A stretch of 64,000 nt of DNA, from contig JARCOQ010000016.1 of the NCBI GenBank assembly GCA_029207755.1, forward strand, positions 5,752,501-5,816,500, written 5' to 3'. Of the stretch, positions 45,112-57,269 are shown piece by piece. Every line of letters begins with the position of its first letter. Position 1 is the first letter of the stretch. Both the position numbers and the translations under genes were made by a program. The DNA comes from Chamaea fasciata (taxonomy: Eukaryota > Chordata > Aves > Passeriformes > Sylviidae). The notes beneath the pieces were generated by a model. It did no database searches, had not been told where the DNA came from, and saw nothing but the letters and a program-made list of their open reading frames with translations.

Positions 45112-45135
45112 CAGCGGGGGAAACTGAGGCACAGG
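45112..45135 (+). mobile_element. Possible MIR fragment
   Basis: GGGGGAAACTGAGGCACAGG matches the most conserved part of the MIR core. The following bases do not continue the consensus convincingly, so only a short remnant or a chance match is present. Confidence 0.3.
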
Positions 45136-45139
45136 CATC

Positions 45140-46900
45140 ACTGTCCTATCACTTCCCAGAGATGTCTGAGTTCTGCTGATGAGGACAATGCCAAGTAATT
45201 GGGAGCCCTTTTCAGCCCCAGTTGCTTGTTTTCCACCTTTTCTTACATGGGAGAAAAACCAGAAAAGGGTGAATAACCTGCTCCCAGGTGATGGGGTGAG
45301 TTGAAGGTCTCTTCACCCACCAACTTCCCACCACCACTCTACCAGAAAGAGAGAGAAACTCTGGAGCCCTGACTGCATCCACTGCGTGCAGTTATCTCCT
45401 AATTGGAAAAATGGAAATACCTCCCAAATTTGTGCCATTAAATTCTTATCTTAAATGGCGAAATTTAAAAGTAATGAAGAAAACAAATTCCCTAAATTTA
45501 AGCTTTAACCTTTTGACCTTTTTCCTGCTGTTTTTCTTCCCAGGAGAGGTCTCAGCCTTGGTTTGAAAAGCTATCATCCCTCTTGTCCACTGTGGGGTGA
45601 ACTGGAGGAGATTTTCCATCCCCAGAGAGCTTTCCTTTCAATATTTAAGTTTTCTATTGAACATAGAAATGGGAAAAAAAGCCCTTACACTTCCAATAAA
45701 ACTGCATCCAGTTCCAATTTCTTGCATTGATGTGACAAAGTTTTTAAATCTCTTGTCAACGTCTTAGCTATGCTTCACGAAGGAACTATCTAGAGCTGCT
45801 GGACTTCATATTAAATGTTTTCTAGGCTGGTAATAGGGACACTCTGTCTTCAGTTCTCAATAATTCTCCTCTTTGCAGGGGTGAGACGGGATTCCAAATG
45901 CTCCTCGCTTATTTTAGTGTCCTAAACTTGGAGGATGTTCAAATTTCCCCTCCTCCTGAGCAGGATGTGGGGTGAAGTGGTGATTTCATTGCCATTGTAT
46001 TTCATGCAGTGCTCCTCTGGCTGACCCAAGCCGCCTTCTCTGCTGGCTGAAATGGATGCAGAGCAGCATCCCCACTGATCTGCAAAGCACTGTGCACAGT
46101 CACTGCGAGTGCTCCTTACCCAAATCTCCATCTCCTGAGTCCAGAAAGGTGTCCTCTCTGTGGGGACCACGCAGCAAGTACGGCTGAAGCTCCCACTTGT
46201 TCTCAGCTCATGGAAATGGGGGAAATACAGAGGGTGAAAGGTAATGTCAGCCCAGCACTTCAGCCCCGGATTTGGCCATGTTTACAGAGACACCCTCCAC
46301 TACTCCCCTAATCAGGTCTCGCTCTCCTCCATCCCAGGCAGCAATCAGGGCTTCGTTATCACTGGAATCTCATTGCTAATTGAGGTCTGAGAGCCTTTAT
46401 TTCCTGGACATCTCATGCATGGTGAGGGCAGCACCTTCTGCAAATAAATCATGTCATCATCTGTTTGGCATCGCTCTTCATTGCAGAGGGCTGGGGATCA
46501 CGATCAAAACATTTGGTTTCTCAAAATCATCCTCAGAGCTTCCTCCTCTCCACCCTCCACCACTGCCTTGGGATTTCTGGCACCTCTCTGTAGACAGAGT
46601 CAGGCTGTTAGTAGCTGCTACATGGAACAAAAATTTCCCTAAATAAATTCATTTATAGCCAACATAATTTTTTTTTTTTTTAATTTGCAGCATCTTCTGT
46701 TGTTCTTCCTCTTCTTGTAATTCCTACAAATTTCTTTCCATAGGAATCATCCTGTCTCTTCTAAAATATTGCATGTCTGGCTTTCAGGGATTTCTGTCTG
46801 TAACAGCTGTGGGGTCAGATTGAGTGAGCCTAGGTCAGCTTCAGGATGATGCAACACGTGTTGGTGCAAATCGCAAGTTTCCATTTTCTCAGAGTCCACA
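45140..46900. other. Mostly featureless; small possible elements at 45400-45510 and 46340-46460
   Basis: The two AT-richer spots have TTAAATTCTTATCTTAAATGGCG and TCATTGCTAATTGAGGTCTG / CAAATAAATCATGTCATCATC textures. A T15 run lies at about 46668-46682. The frames have no domain. Confidence 0.4.
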
Positions 46901-46928
46901 CTTCCCTCGCAAGGAGGGAAATACTGAT

Positions 46929-46985
46929 GTGACCCTGAGAAAGTCACACTGCCCAGCTGAGCCTCAGTGTCCTGTCTACTGGGAC
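46929..46985 (-). mobile_element. MIR-like ancient SINE remnant
   Basis: Read on the plus strand, GTGACCCTGAGAAAGTCACACTG, then GAGCCTCAGTGTCC, then TACTGGGAC follows the reverse complement of the MIR core (TGTGACCTTGGGCAAGTCAC, then GAGCCTCAGTTTCCTCATCTG). It is a good fit over about 55 bases. It is ancient and inactive. Confidence 0.6.
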
Positions 46986-46999
46986 TCTGACCAGGTACA

Positions 47000-48640
47000 T
47001 CCCAGACAGCTTTCTCCTGTGTGGAAACAATTTTTTCTTCTCTTCTTCTGGAGTTAAACCTTTGCTTGTTCTACATTTTTCTATTGCATGGACATCTTTT
47101 AAGACCCCCTGTCTTAGTTCCTGATATTTCTTATTTAACATGAAATAGTTTTGTCACTCCCAGATGTCCTCCTAGCCCAGCTGCATCACTGTCCTACTTC
47201 AACATTGCCTGTGATGTTCACCTTAACAGGCAAAGCAGACACAGCAGAGCAACAATTTAACCCTGAAAAAGAACAGATTAGCCAACTACTTTCTTAAAAT
47301 TGCTTAGCTTGGTGACCTGATAGTACTCAATGGCTTGTCCTGGATCCCAGACCTGGTTGTGGCAAGTCACACTTTCCAAATTCACCTCTTGCTGCTGATG
47401 AAGGATGCTGTTCCCAAATCAACAGGGAACTTCAGCAGTCAGCCTGCAAGACAGATCTAACAGCTTCTGCCATTGCCCCATTTATCTTCATTTCCATTTT
47501 TGCATTGATGGGTATCATACACCACAAAGAGCCAGCCCAGCCGTGAAATGACACTGGACTGGCAACCTCATAATTATCCAGGCTCACGTATCAATTCTCT
47601 TCAATCCCTTCGTGACACTCCATTGCTTCCTCATAACTTCCTCATCTGACAGATCAGCACTGTGCACCCGAAGCGCCTGAAAGCCCCCGGGTAATGGCCT
47701 CAGGGACAAAGTTAGCCCTGGCAGGAGTGGGCAAAGACGCTTGTTGGCTTCAGGAAGACTTCTGCTCACTTTGTGCCAAGCCTGAAAACTGTCCAACGTC
47801 CCTTCCATGCACACAAAGACCTCATGCCTTTTATCTGCTCTGCTCCCTGGGTCTGAGGTGCAGCACTGCAAGGACCCACCCTGCTCCACAGCCGTGCCCC
47901 CTGTTCATTCAGCCAGCCCCACGGATGGTTTGCCCTGACTCTTTTCTTTTTCCTCTTCTTAAGAGGAATTTAAACTCTCCTTGCAATCCAAAGCGATTGT
48001 ACCACAGATATGGACACAACATGAAGGTGTCAAGAGGGAGAAGGGTGGGAAGCAGTTGTTATAAATTTCTTGCCCCGCACAGCCAGGCTATTTCTGCCAA
48101 AACATCTTCCCTGTTTTGAGGCACAGTGTTTGCAGCATGAGCTGAACTGTGGGAGCACTGATGTGAGCTCTGCAAGAGGACTTGGGGTCTTGCCCCTTTC
48201 CCCTCAAACTGCAAACCCCAGAGCAAAAACCTCCTTGGAGCTGCTCCCCCTCCTCAGCACAGGGGCAAAACACAACCCATGGACAGGCAGCTTCCACAAG
48301 CCGGAGGAGAAGGGATGTAGAGCAGAAAGCTGACAGCACACCCTTGGAGAATGGGGGACTTTTACTCCTGCTGCCACTTGCATCCCAGGGAAGGGTGGGT
48401 GGGGAATCCTCCCTGGCTTGCTCAGTGCTGGCAGAGCCGTGCAGACAAGCTGGGCAGTGGGTGTTGAGCTGCCTGAGCCCCTGCTGCTCCAGGCAACTGC
48501 CTTCTCTGCCTGCTCCTGGGCCCCTTCTGCCTGTCACAGAGGCACAGCGTGTGTCCCAGTGAGGGGACGGCCAGGGCCTGCCACCCGGGACAGGCGGTGG
48601 CGGCAGCAAAGCCGCGCTCAGCGGAGTGCGAGGCTGCTCG
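47000..48640. other. Non-coding stretch without recognised features
   Basis: Mixed to GC-rich. The frames at 47694-48119 (141 residues), 48088-48609 (minus, 173) and 48182-48562 (126) overlap on both strands and have no recognisable domain. Confidence 0.55.
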
Positions 48641-48649
48641 AGTCGGGGA

Positions 48650-48760
48650 AAGCCTCACCACTGGTTTTTAATTTGCTTTGGATCGAGGCCATTATCATTA
48701 GAATAATCTCAAGCAGGTGATAGGCAGGAGTAAATTAATTCTGAATAAAAGCATTGGGGG
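48650..48760. promoter_or_regulatory. Small candidate conserved element
   Basis: CGAGGCCATTATCATTAGAATAATCTC and GTAAATTAATTCTGAATAAAAGC-type sequence stand between GC-rich flanks. Judged by texture only. Confidence 0.35.
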
Positions 48761-48959
48761 GTGGGTGCCAAGGAAGGGCAGGGGTGGGCATCGGGCACTG
48801 CCTTCGTGGGTTGGTCAGAGAGGACATTTGGTGACAAAGTGGACTTGAACCTGCTTTGGAAAGACTGTATTTCCTCTGATGCTACATTTTTTTTCTGCTA
48901 AAGACCCCTAGGTCTGTAATGTACAAGCCAGCATTTAACAACGAATGCAGAGAGTGGTG

Positions 48960-49660
48960 GGAGCAGGGTTATTTATGCGATTTTATTTTTAATTCACCTT
49001 GTCCATTGAAATCATGTGCATGAAAACAATTGAAAATAAATTATCTCCCATCTCCAGAAAGAACCTTTCACTGTTGTTCCTGGAGCCACCCGGACACATG
49101 AACAATTAATCCTCGACTCCAGACCCAAGTGACTCAACCAATAAAACAGCTGTCAGCTGCCGGTCCTGGGGAGGTGCTGCCTAATATCCCAGGAGAGGAT
49201 AATTATTCTTATCTGATTTGGCTCTGGAATGAAATCATAAAAAGCCTCGTCCCATTCTGTAAATTCAGTTCTTCTTAGCAGGTTAAGCAGAGCCCAAATG
49301 ACTAACATTTCTGTCAGCACCGACTCTGGCTAAGGGCTAATATACCATGAAGAATAACCCAATAATAAATCTTATTATAGGGAAGGGGAAAAAAAAAAAA
49401 AAGCGAGAGCATGGAAGAGTGTGGAACCTCAGAGAAGACCTAAGAGGGTGTGAGGCAGTTTCAGTGGCTAACAGAAGTGGTTTCTGATTGTCATTCAGAG
49501 GGAAATTTCTGAGCAATTTTATTAAAAATTCTCAATAATATTGACTCAAATCTGAATGTTTTGTGCGAAAGTGTTTCTGGAGCCAGGACTTATTTTCTCG
49601 TTCTCTGGGTGTTTTTCTTTGTTACAAGTGGTACCTCTTAGTGTGCAATGAGTAGTTATT
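48960..49660. promoter_or_regulatory. Candidate conserved block
   Basis: AT-rich, non-repetitive DNA with discrete cores: GCGATTTTATTTTTAATTC, GAACAATTAATCCTCG, AACCAATAAAACAGCTGTCAGC, AGGATAATTATTCTTATCTG (GATA-like) and GGGCTAATATACC. An A13 run (about 49389-49401) interrupts it. No open frame above 60 residues. It is a strong enhancer-like texture. Confidence 0.5.
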
Positions 49661-49669
49661 TTAAAAATC

Positions 49670-51235
49670 TCCCCACAGGGAGAGACACTTCTTTAAAATC
49701 ATGACAGTGTTTTGGGAACACCAAAGCTCCAACAAGGCTTCAGTGCTCCCTGGGATGGAAAATCCCCTTGAGCCTGGAGGTGGATAAAACTGATGCCACA
49801 TCCACATCTCCCTGCTTCTGAGGTGGCGGATAGACCCAGGTCCCCTGAGTTTTCCTGTCTGTGATGTCTCTAGCACGCCCCGTCCAAGCCTGTCAGCCCC
49901 ATTCCCGAGCCCTGCTGTGCTGCAGGGACAGCCCAGTGCAAAGACCAGCTCTCCCAACATCTTCTGCTGGTGTAGAAATGGGAGGTAGAGGCTGAGCTAA
50001 AAATTTCAGAACCAAAACCTTTGTGTCTCTCCCTCTGATGAGCACAGGCTCAGCTGCTGAAGTCGACGTCTGGGAAGGACCTGTTCCTTGGGAATGGTGC
50101 TCTCTCCCTCATCACAGAGAGATTTACTGCCTGAGTGGAAAGTGCTTTGCTGGGGGGGGGATGGGAAACGGTGTTGAGTTTAAAGTTCAGGATGACCTTT
50201 GTTGTTGCCTTTCATACCACTGATCAAGAGGCTCCTGGAAATAATGACCGTGCAACTCTATCTGCTGTCCCTGGGTCTGTGTTTGCAGCGGGTCCCCCCA
50301 GCAGGCAGTTTCCCAGGCAGGGAGTATGGATGCTGATTTAACTGCTGGGGTGGCAGCAGGGTGTGGGGACAAGGCTGTGGCCTGGAGTCCGGGAAACCAC
50401 CGAGGGGTCTGGCAAGGGGGAGCTCTGCAGAAGATTGATGTCAGAGTTGTGGTGCCACCAAAGTGTTTCCCCGGTGCCTGGGAAGGGCGTTAAGGGAGAG
50501 CAGGGACACAGTGGAGGAGTCTCAGACCTCAGCAAGAAAACTCGGGTCACAGCCATGTGGATCATGTGCACTTTTGTCTTTGGTTTGTTGCTCTGTCCTA
50601 AGGAGGCATCAGTGGCAGGTTCTAGGGGGACCACAGGGACAAAGAACTAAGGAGGGAGTGGGAAGGAGATGTCACCCAGTGCCAGAGGGACTTGTGGCCC
50701 ATCTCAGCTTCCCAGGGCTGCCACTCCATGGCACTGCCATTGCAAGGCATGAGATTGTCCCAGGCCTTGCTGAAGGGGCAGCCAGATTCATTGTCCAGGA
50801 GAGGCAAAGCCAGGGCTGGGGGTACTGGTGGGTCAGTGATGCTGTCTCTGGGCTGGGGAGGAGAAGTGAGGAGAGCACTGGATTGCAGCCACACTGGGGA
50901 GGGTGGTGTGAGTCCAAGGCAAGAGGGGGTTCAGCGAGGGTTTTTCATGGCCCTAGCAGCATGGGCCACTCCGGCAGGAGGCAGGACAGCAGAGAAACAG
51001 CAGGTATTTAGAGCAAGAGGAACACAGACCACAGGTGTCACCCAGATGTGAGATCACTTCTGTGAGCCGTTTCATCACTTCTGGGCAGAGACATCAGCTT
51101 TTATGGCTCTTTCCTCTTTGGAGCTGCCTATGACCATTGCCCAGGGAGCAAGGGCGCAGGAAAGGCAATATAAATACCACACATCACTGCTCACATCCAG
51201 AGCGCCTCTGAGTCAGGCACACCAAGCCTCTAAAA
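49670..51235. other. GC-rich non-coding stretch without recognised features
   Basis: The frame at 50463-51011 (182 residues) and its neighbours overlap on both strands and carry no recognisable domain. A G9 run lies near 50152. Nothing else is supported. Confidence 0.55.
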
Positions 51236-51239
51236 AGGT

Positions 51240-51790
51240 GGACAAATATTTGCTAAGAAAGATTCTTCCAGGCCCAGATTAGGTTCAGGCTGATGGCTGA
51301 ATTGTAGATATAATCTGGAGAGACAAGGCCTGAAATCTGGATTATTAAGAAGAGAGATGTATCTGTTTAATGAAGAATTTTTAGGACTACTAAAAAGTTC
51401 TGTAATCTCTCAGAAATTGAGACAAATCCAGGATGAAAACATAGTATATTAATTTCTATAAATCTATAAATTTACTACAATCTGGATACAATTAGATAAT
51501 ACTGTACTAATGAAACTTTATAAATTTCATTTTCATCCTTAGAACCGTTTTGAAATTCTGTTTGTGGAATAACTTTGATTTATGCCTCATTGCCCTTTCT
51601 AGTGATCATATCTCCATCTGGTGGGAGTGAAGGACTGGTAAGATTGACCTGCACAGACCAGCTAAAAGACCTGTGGGAACACGAGTTTCACTCAGAGGTG
51701 AGCTTTACTATATGAAGATCTAAAGAGGGAGAGACAACTGGTGATACCCCCTTGGGACAATAAATTAAACCACTTCAGAGATAGGAAAAA
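51240..51790. promoter_or_regulatory. Candidate conserved block with a weak inverted repeat
   Basis: AT-rich, with AGGATGAAAA at 51430-51439 and its exact complement TTTTCATCCT at 51530-51539, and TATAAATTT copies inside. This suggests a degenerate hairpin of about 110 bases. Other cores are GGATTATTAAGAAGAG and ACAATTAGATAATACTG. An A-rich run lies at 51786-51804. No coding frame. Confidence 0.4.
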
Positions 51791-51799
51791 AAAATAAAA

Positions 51800-52135
51800 A
51801 AAAAGACTGACCACAGCAGGGACCAGGTCTCCATCAGAGGGAAGCAGAGAGTGGTGCTGGTAAATCTAAGATCCTTTGGAAGAAGGAGTATCTGTTATGG
51901 GGAAGCTGAACTGTTATGGAATGGACTCAGGTGGCCCAAAGGCAACACTGGTGTGCTCTGGTCTGATGGAGGGAGAGGGTGGCCAAGGATGGGGAAGGCT
52001 CAGCAAGCCCTGCCAGGATGGGGATGGCCTGTCTGGATGTGCAGTTTGAGACAAAGAAACAAGGCCAGAGAAAGTGATGGAGCGAGAGCAGCCACACGGG
52101 GAGCAGAAGCACAAAAATTGCCTCCACCGTGAGTT
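51800..52135. other. Non-coding stretch without recognised features
   Basis: Purine-rich, mixed sequence. The frame at 51851-52132 and the minus frames over it have no domain. Confidence 0.5.
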
Positions 52136-52139
52136 TCAA

Positions 52140-52900
52140 CACAAGGCAAACAACTTTTTCAGCTGAATACATCACTTGACGAGCATGCGTAACTGGTGCT
52201 TGGAAGAATATTCCAACTTCTCCTGCCTGAAAAGGCAGCCATTTGCATGGACATTGATTAAATTTACCTGTGAGAGACCTTGGTCCTGTGTAGCTTTGAA
52301 AGCATCAGACCTGATTGCCTTATTAAGTCCAATGCTCATTTTTAAGCCACTGTCTGTAGAAGACATCATGTTCCAAATTGTACCTGACTTAACTTTTATC
52401 TCAGACGCCTGCTTACCATAAAAGCCTGGAAAGGCAGCACAGTAACTTCTTCCAATAAAAAGAAATTAAAATCTGAGATTTCTCTGGCCAAGGGAAGCAA
52501 TCAGTCAGTGGTATTGAAAGATCCATCACCAAAGCATACGGCAAGGAATGAATAGATTCTAAATCAGTCAAACATTTTAAACATCCCTTTTGTAATTGAC
52601 AATTTTGTAATATTTATTCACAACAGATCTGATTGCTGGATTCCCACTGGCTCCCCTCAGGAGGGTTTGCGTGAAATCAGTTTGAAATGGTGTGTCAATT
52701 TTTTTCTGAAGTCACCATCTGGCTGATAGACTTGAGTCTGTTCTAATACACTGACCCAGTGAATCGCTGCTAAACAATTCCCAGGGGTTTCCACTCCTCT
52801 GGCAGGCAATCCGGGAGAGCTGCCGGGAGAGAGCGGGCGAGACAGGCATATTTTAATGTGTGATGCTGAAGGATTGTAAAAGAATTTGATTTATGTAAAG
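52140..52900. promoter_or_regulatory. Candidate conserved block
   Basis: Non-repetitive, AT-leaning, with GACATTGATTAAATTTACC, CAATGCTCATTTTTAAGCC, CAATAAAAAGAAATTAAAATC, TGTAATTGACAATTTTGTAATATTTATTC and TTTGATTTATG cores. The frames at 52172-52369 and 52176-52421 mirror each other on opposite strands. Enhancer-like by texture. Confidence 0.4.
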
Positions 52901-52909
52901 AAATAGAGA

Positions 52910-53555
52910 TCTTGGGACGGTCTTGTCCACTCTTGTACCCTTGTGCTGGTTTCAGATGTGAGAGGAGGTTCACGACCAGTATTAATGACCTAAAACAACT
53001 TGAAATTGTGCTGGGAGTGGGAAAAAAACCCCAACACATAAAACCCCACAAAGAGCCCTCCTCCTCGATCAGCAGCATGGAACCCAAACGCTTGGTAGCA
53101 GCAACCCCCCCTGCCCAGCTGGCAAAAATAAATACTGGATGAAATACACGGCACATCTATTTCAGATATGTGACAGTACATACATGACACTGGGGTCCTG
53201 CAAAATCACCTCCATTCCTTATCACCAAAAATCCCTAGGATGAAAAATGTTCAAACTGTCCATGCTTGAAAACAGATGGGTTTACCTTGCAGTGTGGAGT
53301 GAGGCCTCAGCACACGTGTTTTGTGTGTTTCCTACACACCAGCCATAGTTTGTGTTGCACACAGTGGTAATTAGATGCTTCCTCTCGTCATCCCTCAGCA
53401 AAGCACTGCTGCCACCCTTGTGAATTATATTTTCTACTGTGCAGGAGACTCTTTTGTCACTGTGTTGCCCAGCCCCAGAGCATGTGCATGTGCTGCTGTC
53501 ACAGATGCAACCTGGCCTGTGTACCTACACATGTGTGTTTGTGCACATATCCCCA
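52910..53555. other. Non-coding stretch without recognised features
   Basis: Mixed composition. The minus frame at 52770-53156 (128 residues) has no recognisable domain. TG/CA-rich patches lie at 53310-53330 and 53520-53560. Confidence 0.5.
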
Positions 53556-53559
53556 CATA

Positions 53560-53950
53560 CACATGAGCTTGGCATAATTCTAGGATGACTAATTTTTTTT
53601 GACAGGCGAGTAAATCATCATTATAGCATTTGTTTTTTTCCATTACCATCAATCATTATTGTATGTGTGATCAAGCAGGATTTGTCTTCGGCTGCTTAAA
53701 ATGTTCCTGATCGTTTTTCAAGGCTAAATATCTTCTCTAGATAAAGAACACTCACTGTAATACTGTATATGCTAAAGAGCTGATCCAAACTCCACTGAAA
53801 TCACGTGAAGGGTATTGGCTCAAGGAACATTGATTTAAGTCCTAAAGCATCATTTATTTCTCAATAGAACCCCAGTAAGAGACTGAGCATGGAGAATATT
53901 TTATAGGGTTTGATTAATTCCCTCTTCAACCAATGGAGTAAGGCAGTTAG
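53560..53950. promoter_or_regulatory. Candidate conserved block
   Basis: Discrete cores include GGATGACTAATTTTTTTTGAC, GAGTAAATCATCATTATAGC, CATTACCATCAATCATTATTG and CATTTATTTCTCAATAG. Non-repetitive with no coding frame. Confidence 0.45.
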
Positions 53951-53959
53951 GATCAAGAC

Positions 53960-55220
53960 AGGAGAAGAAGTGGATATCTAAAGCCTTGAGAACATACAGA
54001 ATATCACAAGCTGGTGAAACATGCAGGAAAGCTCTCTGCAAATCAAGTCAATTCTTAAATGAATTTGCTTCAGCTATGTTTGGGACCATTCTGCAGGCCC
54101 ATCCACTGAGAACTCAGACTCAGAGAACAGAAATGGTTGGGAAGAAGAGCAAGAAGAGCAGGAATAAAAGAGACCAGGAAGAAAACTGAAGTGGTCATTC
54201 AGACCCACAGACCAAGGCACAGGGAATAGGAAAACGGGTGCAGACTAATCAGGACACCTCCCTTCAGGATATCTTGTCTTGCACATTTGAAATCCCTTGC
54301 TTGGGGTCATCCTGGGATGCTCTCAGACCTGTCTATACACCCAGAATCCATCAGGGGCTTCTGTCATTAGAGAACACAAAACTACCCCCAGAATACATCC
54401 CACCATTAAAACCATGCAGGAAATCAAAGCTTGCCAGACCTGGATGGCAAATGCTCTCTGCGAGCATCATAATTAACAGTAAGAGTAATTAAACTTATAA
54501 CACCGGCTAGGCTCAATATCTAAGATCTGGGGGTTAATGTAGCAGTTTTCTAAAGGACAGGAAAATAAAGTAGTAATAAAATAAAGTGAACGTTGCAAGG
54601 ACCCTGAGGCATGATTGTCCTCTGCACATTCCAGTGATGAGCGTGTCCTGTTTCTTTGGCTGCAGGAAGCCCTCAGTGCTCCCTGCCTGCTGGGTAATTA
54701 TTTTGTTACCATGGGGCTGTGCAGGTTTGGTCATTGTGTGGATCACAGACCAAACTGTCGGCCTGGACAACAGCAAGACAAGCTCTGAAGCAGCTGCAGG
54801 AAAAAAGTGTCTGCATCCCACTTTCTCTCCACATTTCTGGGCTTGCAAACCAGGGAGAAACAGATGGGAGGGAAATAAAATTGACAGATGAACATTCAAA
54901 GTTTATCCTCCTTTTTAGTGGGTCGTAGTGGAGACCATTGTGGCAATGCTGTGCAAGACGTTGGTGCGATTTTGTTTTTCTTCCTTCTTCCAAGAAAGTT
55001 TGGTGGTTCTTGAGTTATGAAACATGATGAGAAGCAGAAGTAAAGGTGTCTTGTGAGGCTTGGGCAGGTTTGGGGGTGATTGGCCTTTTCCAAGCCTTTG
55101 GGACTGGGGTGGAGGAGCCCTGTGCTGGATGGAAGCAGGGTGAGGTGCCCTGACTGGTGCTAGTAATTCTCAGTGCAAGCCCAAACAGCTAAGGGACATG
55201 TGCCTGTCTAGTCTTTGTCA
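53960..55220. other. Mostly featureless, with a small element at 54455-54590 and an RFX-like half-site at 54705-54714
   Basis: The AT-rich bit at 54455-54590 has CATCATAATTAACAG and AGAGTAATTAAAC. At 54694-54714 a GTAATTATTTTGTTACCATGG stretch joins a homeodomain core to an RFX-like half-site (GTTACCATGG). The frames at 54534-54899 and 54586-54891 are opposite-strand mirrors with no domain. Confidence 0.4.
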
Positions 55221-55224
55221 CATT

Positions 55225-55660
55225 CAGCTCACTTTCCTTCTGTTTAGCCAGTTTTTCCCAGGTTGGATCTATAGAAAATTATTTTTCTCAGGAATAGGCT
55301 TTTTGTTCTTGAAGGATTCTGCTGTTGTCTCTTTACATCTCTTAATTGTATAACCCTAAGGTATGCCTCAGATTTACACAGCCTAAATCCAGCGTTATTT
55401 GACTGTATTTGTCATTATTCCAATTAATTTTGCATCAACTAATTGTGTAACATGGCTATTTGCATGTCAGCCTAGGGTTCTCATGCTGCTTTTGCAGTGT
55501 AATTGCTCTGGCTAAGTGAATACCAGGAATATTCCTGAGCTTTCAGCCATTAATCAAGGTCCGTCAAAAGGAATATTAGCAACCTGGGAAATAAAAATTT
55601 AAAAAAAAAAAGCAAAATATCATTGATATTTTTTAAATTAAAAGGAAGCCTAAAATGCAA
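55225..55660. promoter_or_regulatory. Candidate conserved block
   Basis: AT-rich, with CTTAATTGTATAACCC, TTCCAATTAATTTTGCATC, ACTAATTGTGTAAC and CAGCCATTAATCAAGG cores, then an A-rich patch near 55595. No domain-bearing frame. Judged by texture only. Confidence 0.4.
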
Positions 55661-56285
55661 CAACAGGATCAGCGTGAAAGCCAAGGAAGATCTGGCCGAG
55701 CTTACAAAGCCAAATACTTTGGAGATTGGGAAGGCTGGAAGATGCTTACAGACAAATGAATGGGCAATCGTTGTTGGGCTTTCTTTTCTTGGTGCCCATT
55801 TTGGGGGTGTTTGGGTGATGCTGCTAAGCAAACAATGACAGGATTCTAACCATGTACAGGAGCAGCGGGCAGCTTTGTGAGTGGTGAGACAAATCCAGGC
55901 CTGTGACTGCTCTCTTTAAAGCCTCCCCAGCAATATTTTGGGAGGAATGAGAGAAATGAACCATGGCCTGCTTGCAGCCACACATGTCCCTGGAACAGCA
56001 GTGGCACCTGGTGATGAACAGTCCCTTCCCTTTGGGGAAATCTGGATTTTTATTGTCAGCATTGCTCACCCTGGTGATGTATAAAAAGTTGCTGTGGGTG
56101 AAGCCAGCTGAAAGCTGCAACGATGAAAAAGAACATTAATATCCTTGATGAACTATCTCTAACGAACTCAATGAGTAGTGACAGACCTGGTGCTGTAACT
56201 CAGCTACTCCTTGATCCCAGACCAGCAACTGCTCCATTGCACTCTGCTGTCCCACGTTGCATAGCTTAGGTGTCTCAGGAGAATA

Positions 56286-56298
56286 AAAAAAAAAAAAA
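56286..56298 (+). repeat. Homopolymer tract, A13
   Basis: A short A run that precedes the 21-23 bp tandem repeat at 56320. Confidence 0.85.
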
Positions 56299-56319
56299 TC
56301 ATGTTCAGGACATCATCAA

Positions 56320-56384
56320 GGATGCTAATCAAGGATTACCACGGATGTAATCAGGATCCTCGAGGATGTAATCAGGATCCTTTT
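56320..56384 (+). repeat. Small tandem repeat, three units of 21-23 bp
   Basis: The units start at about 56320 (diverged: GGATGCTAATCAAGGATTACC), 56343 and 56364. The last two share GGATGTAATCAGGATCCT exactly. It is a minisatellite-like array of three copies with no known function. Confidence 0.75.
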
Positions 56385-56389
56385 GCCCC

Positions 56390-57265
56390 TCCACATGAAG
56401 AAGGCTGGCAAAGTGTGGAGCCCACAGTGGTGGAACATTTCTGGCCGTGTTTCAGCCCTTTTCCCAAGCTGGCAGGGAGGCTTGTGAATGCCTGTGGGTC
56501 CCACACTAGGCTTGTTTAACCTGGACTCCTCAGGGAATCAGGGCTCTCCCTACTCAGCTGTTTCCCATCCCTCATGCTGTGGATGGGCTGCAGCTCCAGT
56601 TTCTGCAGCTCGCTCTGCCACCAAGGATAAAGTGAAAGCAAAGCTGGCCCTGGGCTGCTGTTTGCAAATAGAGATGAAGACAAACAGATGAGTTCAAGCT
56701 GCTGGAAGGAAAACAACCCTGTCAGCTCTTCTGCTTAATGGTGGGAACCTGGAACTGTAAACAAAACCCTGGGCAGGTCCTGCTCATTCCCACCGGCCCT
56801 TTGAGTCCACCGGTGTTTTTCAGTCTTTACCTCCTAGAACCAATCAATTTTGTGCCAGCCTGTAACTTTTTACTGATGTTGTGGCTGTTTCAGTTAAAGA
56901 CAACCAGGTGCTGCATCCTTCCCCCCCACCCAGTGCTGGGACCTCTCCTGTGCCTGTTCTCTCAGACGAGGAGGGGTCCCCGGAGGCTTTTTCATTCCCA
57001 GGTCTGCAAAAGCCCTGGCACTGTAGGTGTGCACTCCGATGGGCACGGCCAAGGAAGATGCACAAGGAATATTTTACCATCCTCCTGCTTCATCACTGAC
57101 TTCCCAACACCTTTTGAGATCATCCACTCTGTTTTAAAGCTCAAAAAAAGATAACACTGCTCCAAAACCTTGTGAGGTTTCTGAGCAGAGAGCAGGAGGG
57201 CAAGGAGGTGAGAGCCGGTCAAGGCACACGCTTCTCGAGGCCCAGCAGCACTTTTCCCTGTGTGT
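56390..57265. other. Non-coding stretch without recognised features
   Basis: Mixed GC. The frames at 56738-57154 and 56844-57080 show no recognisable domain. Confidence 0.5.
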
Positions 57266-57269
57266 CAAG

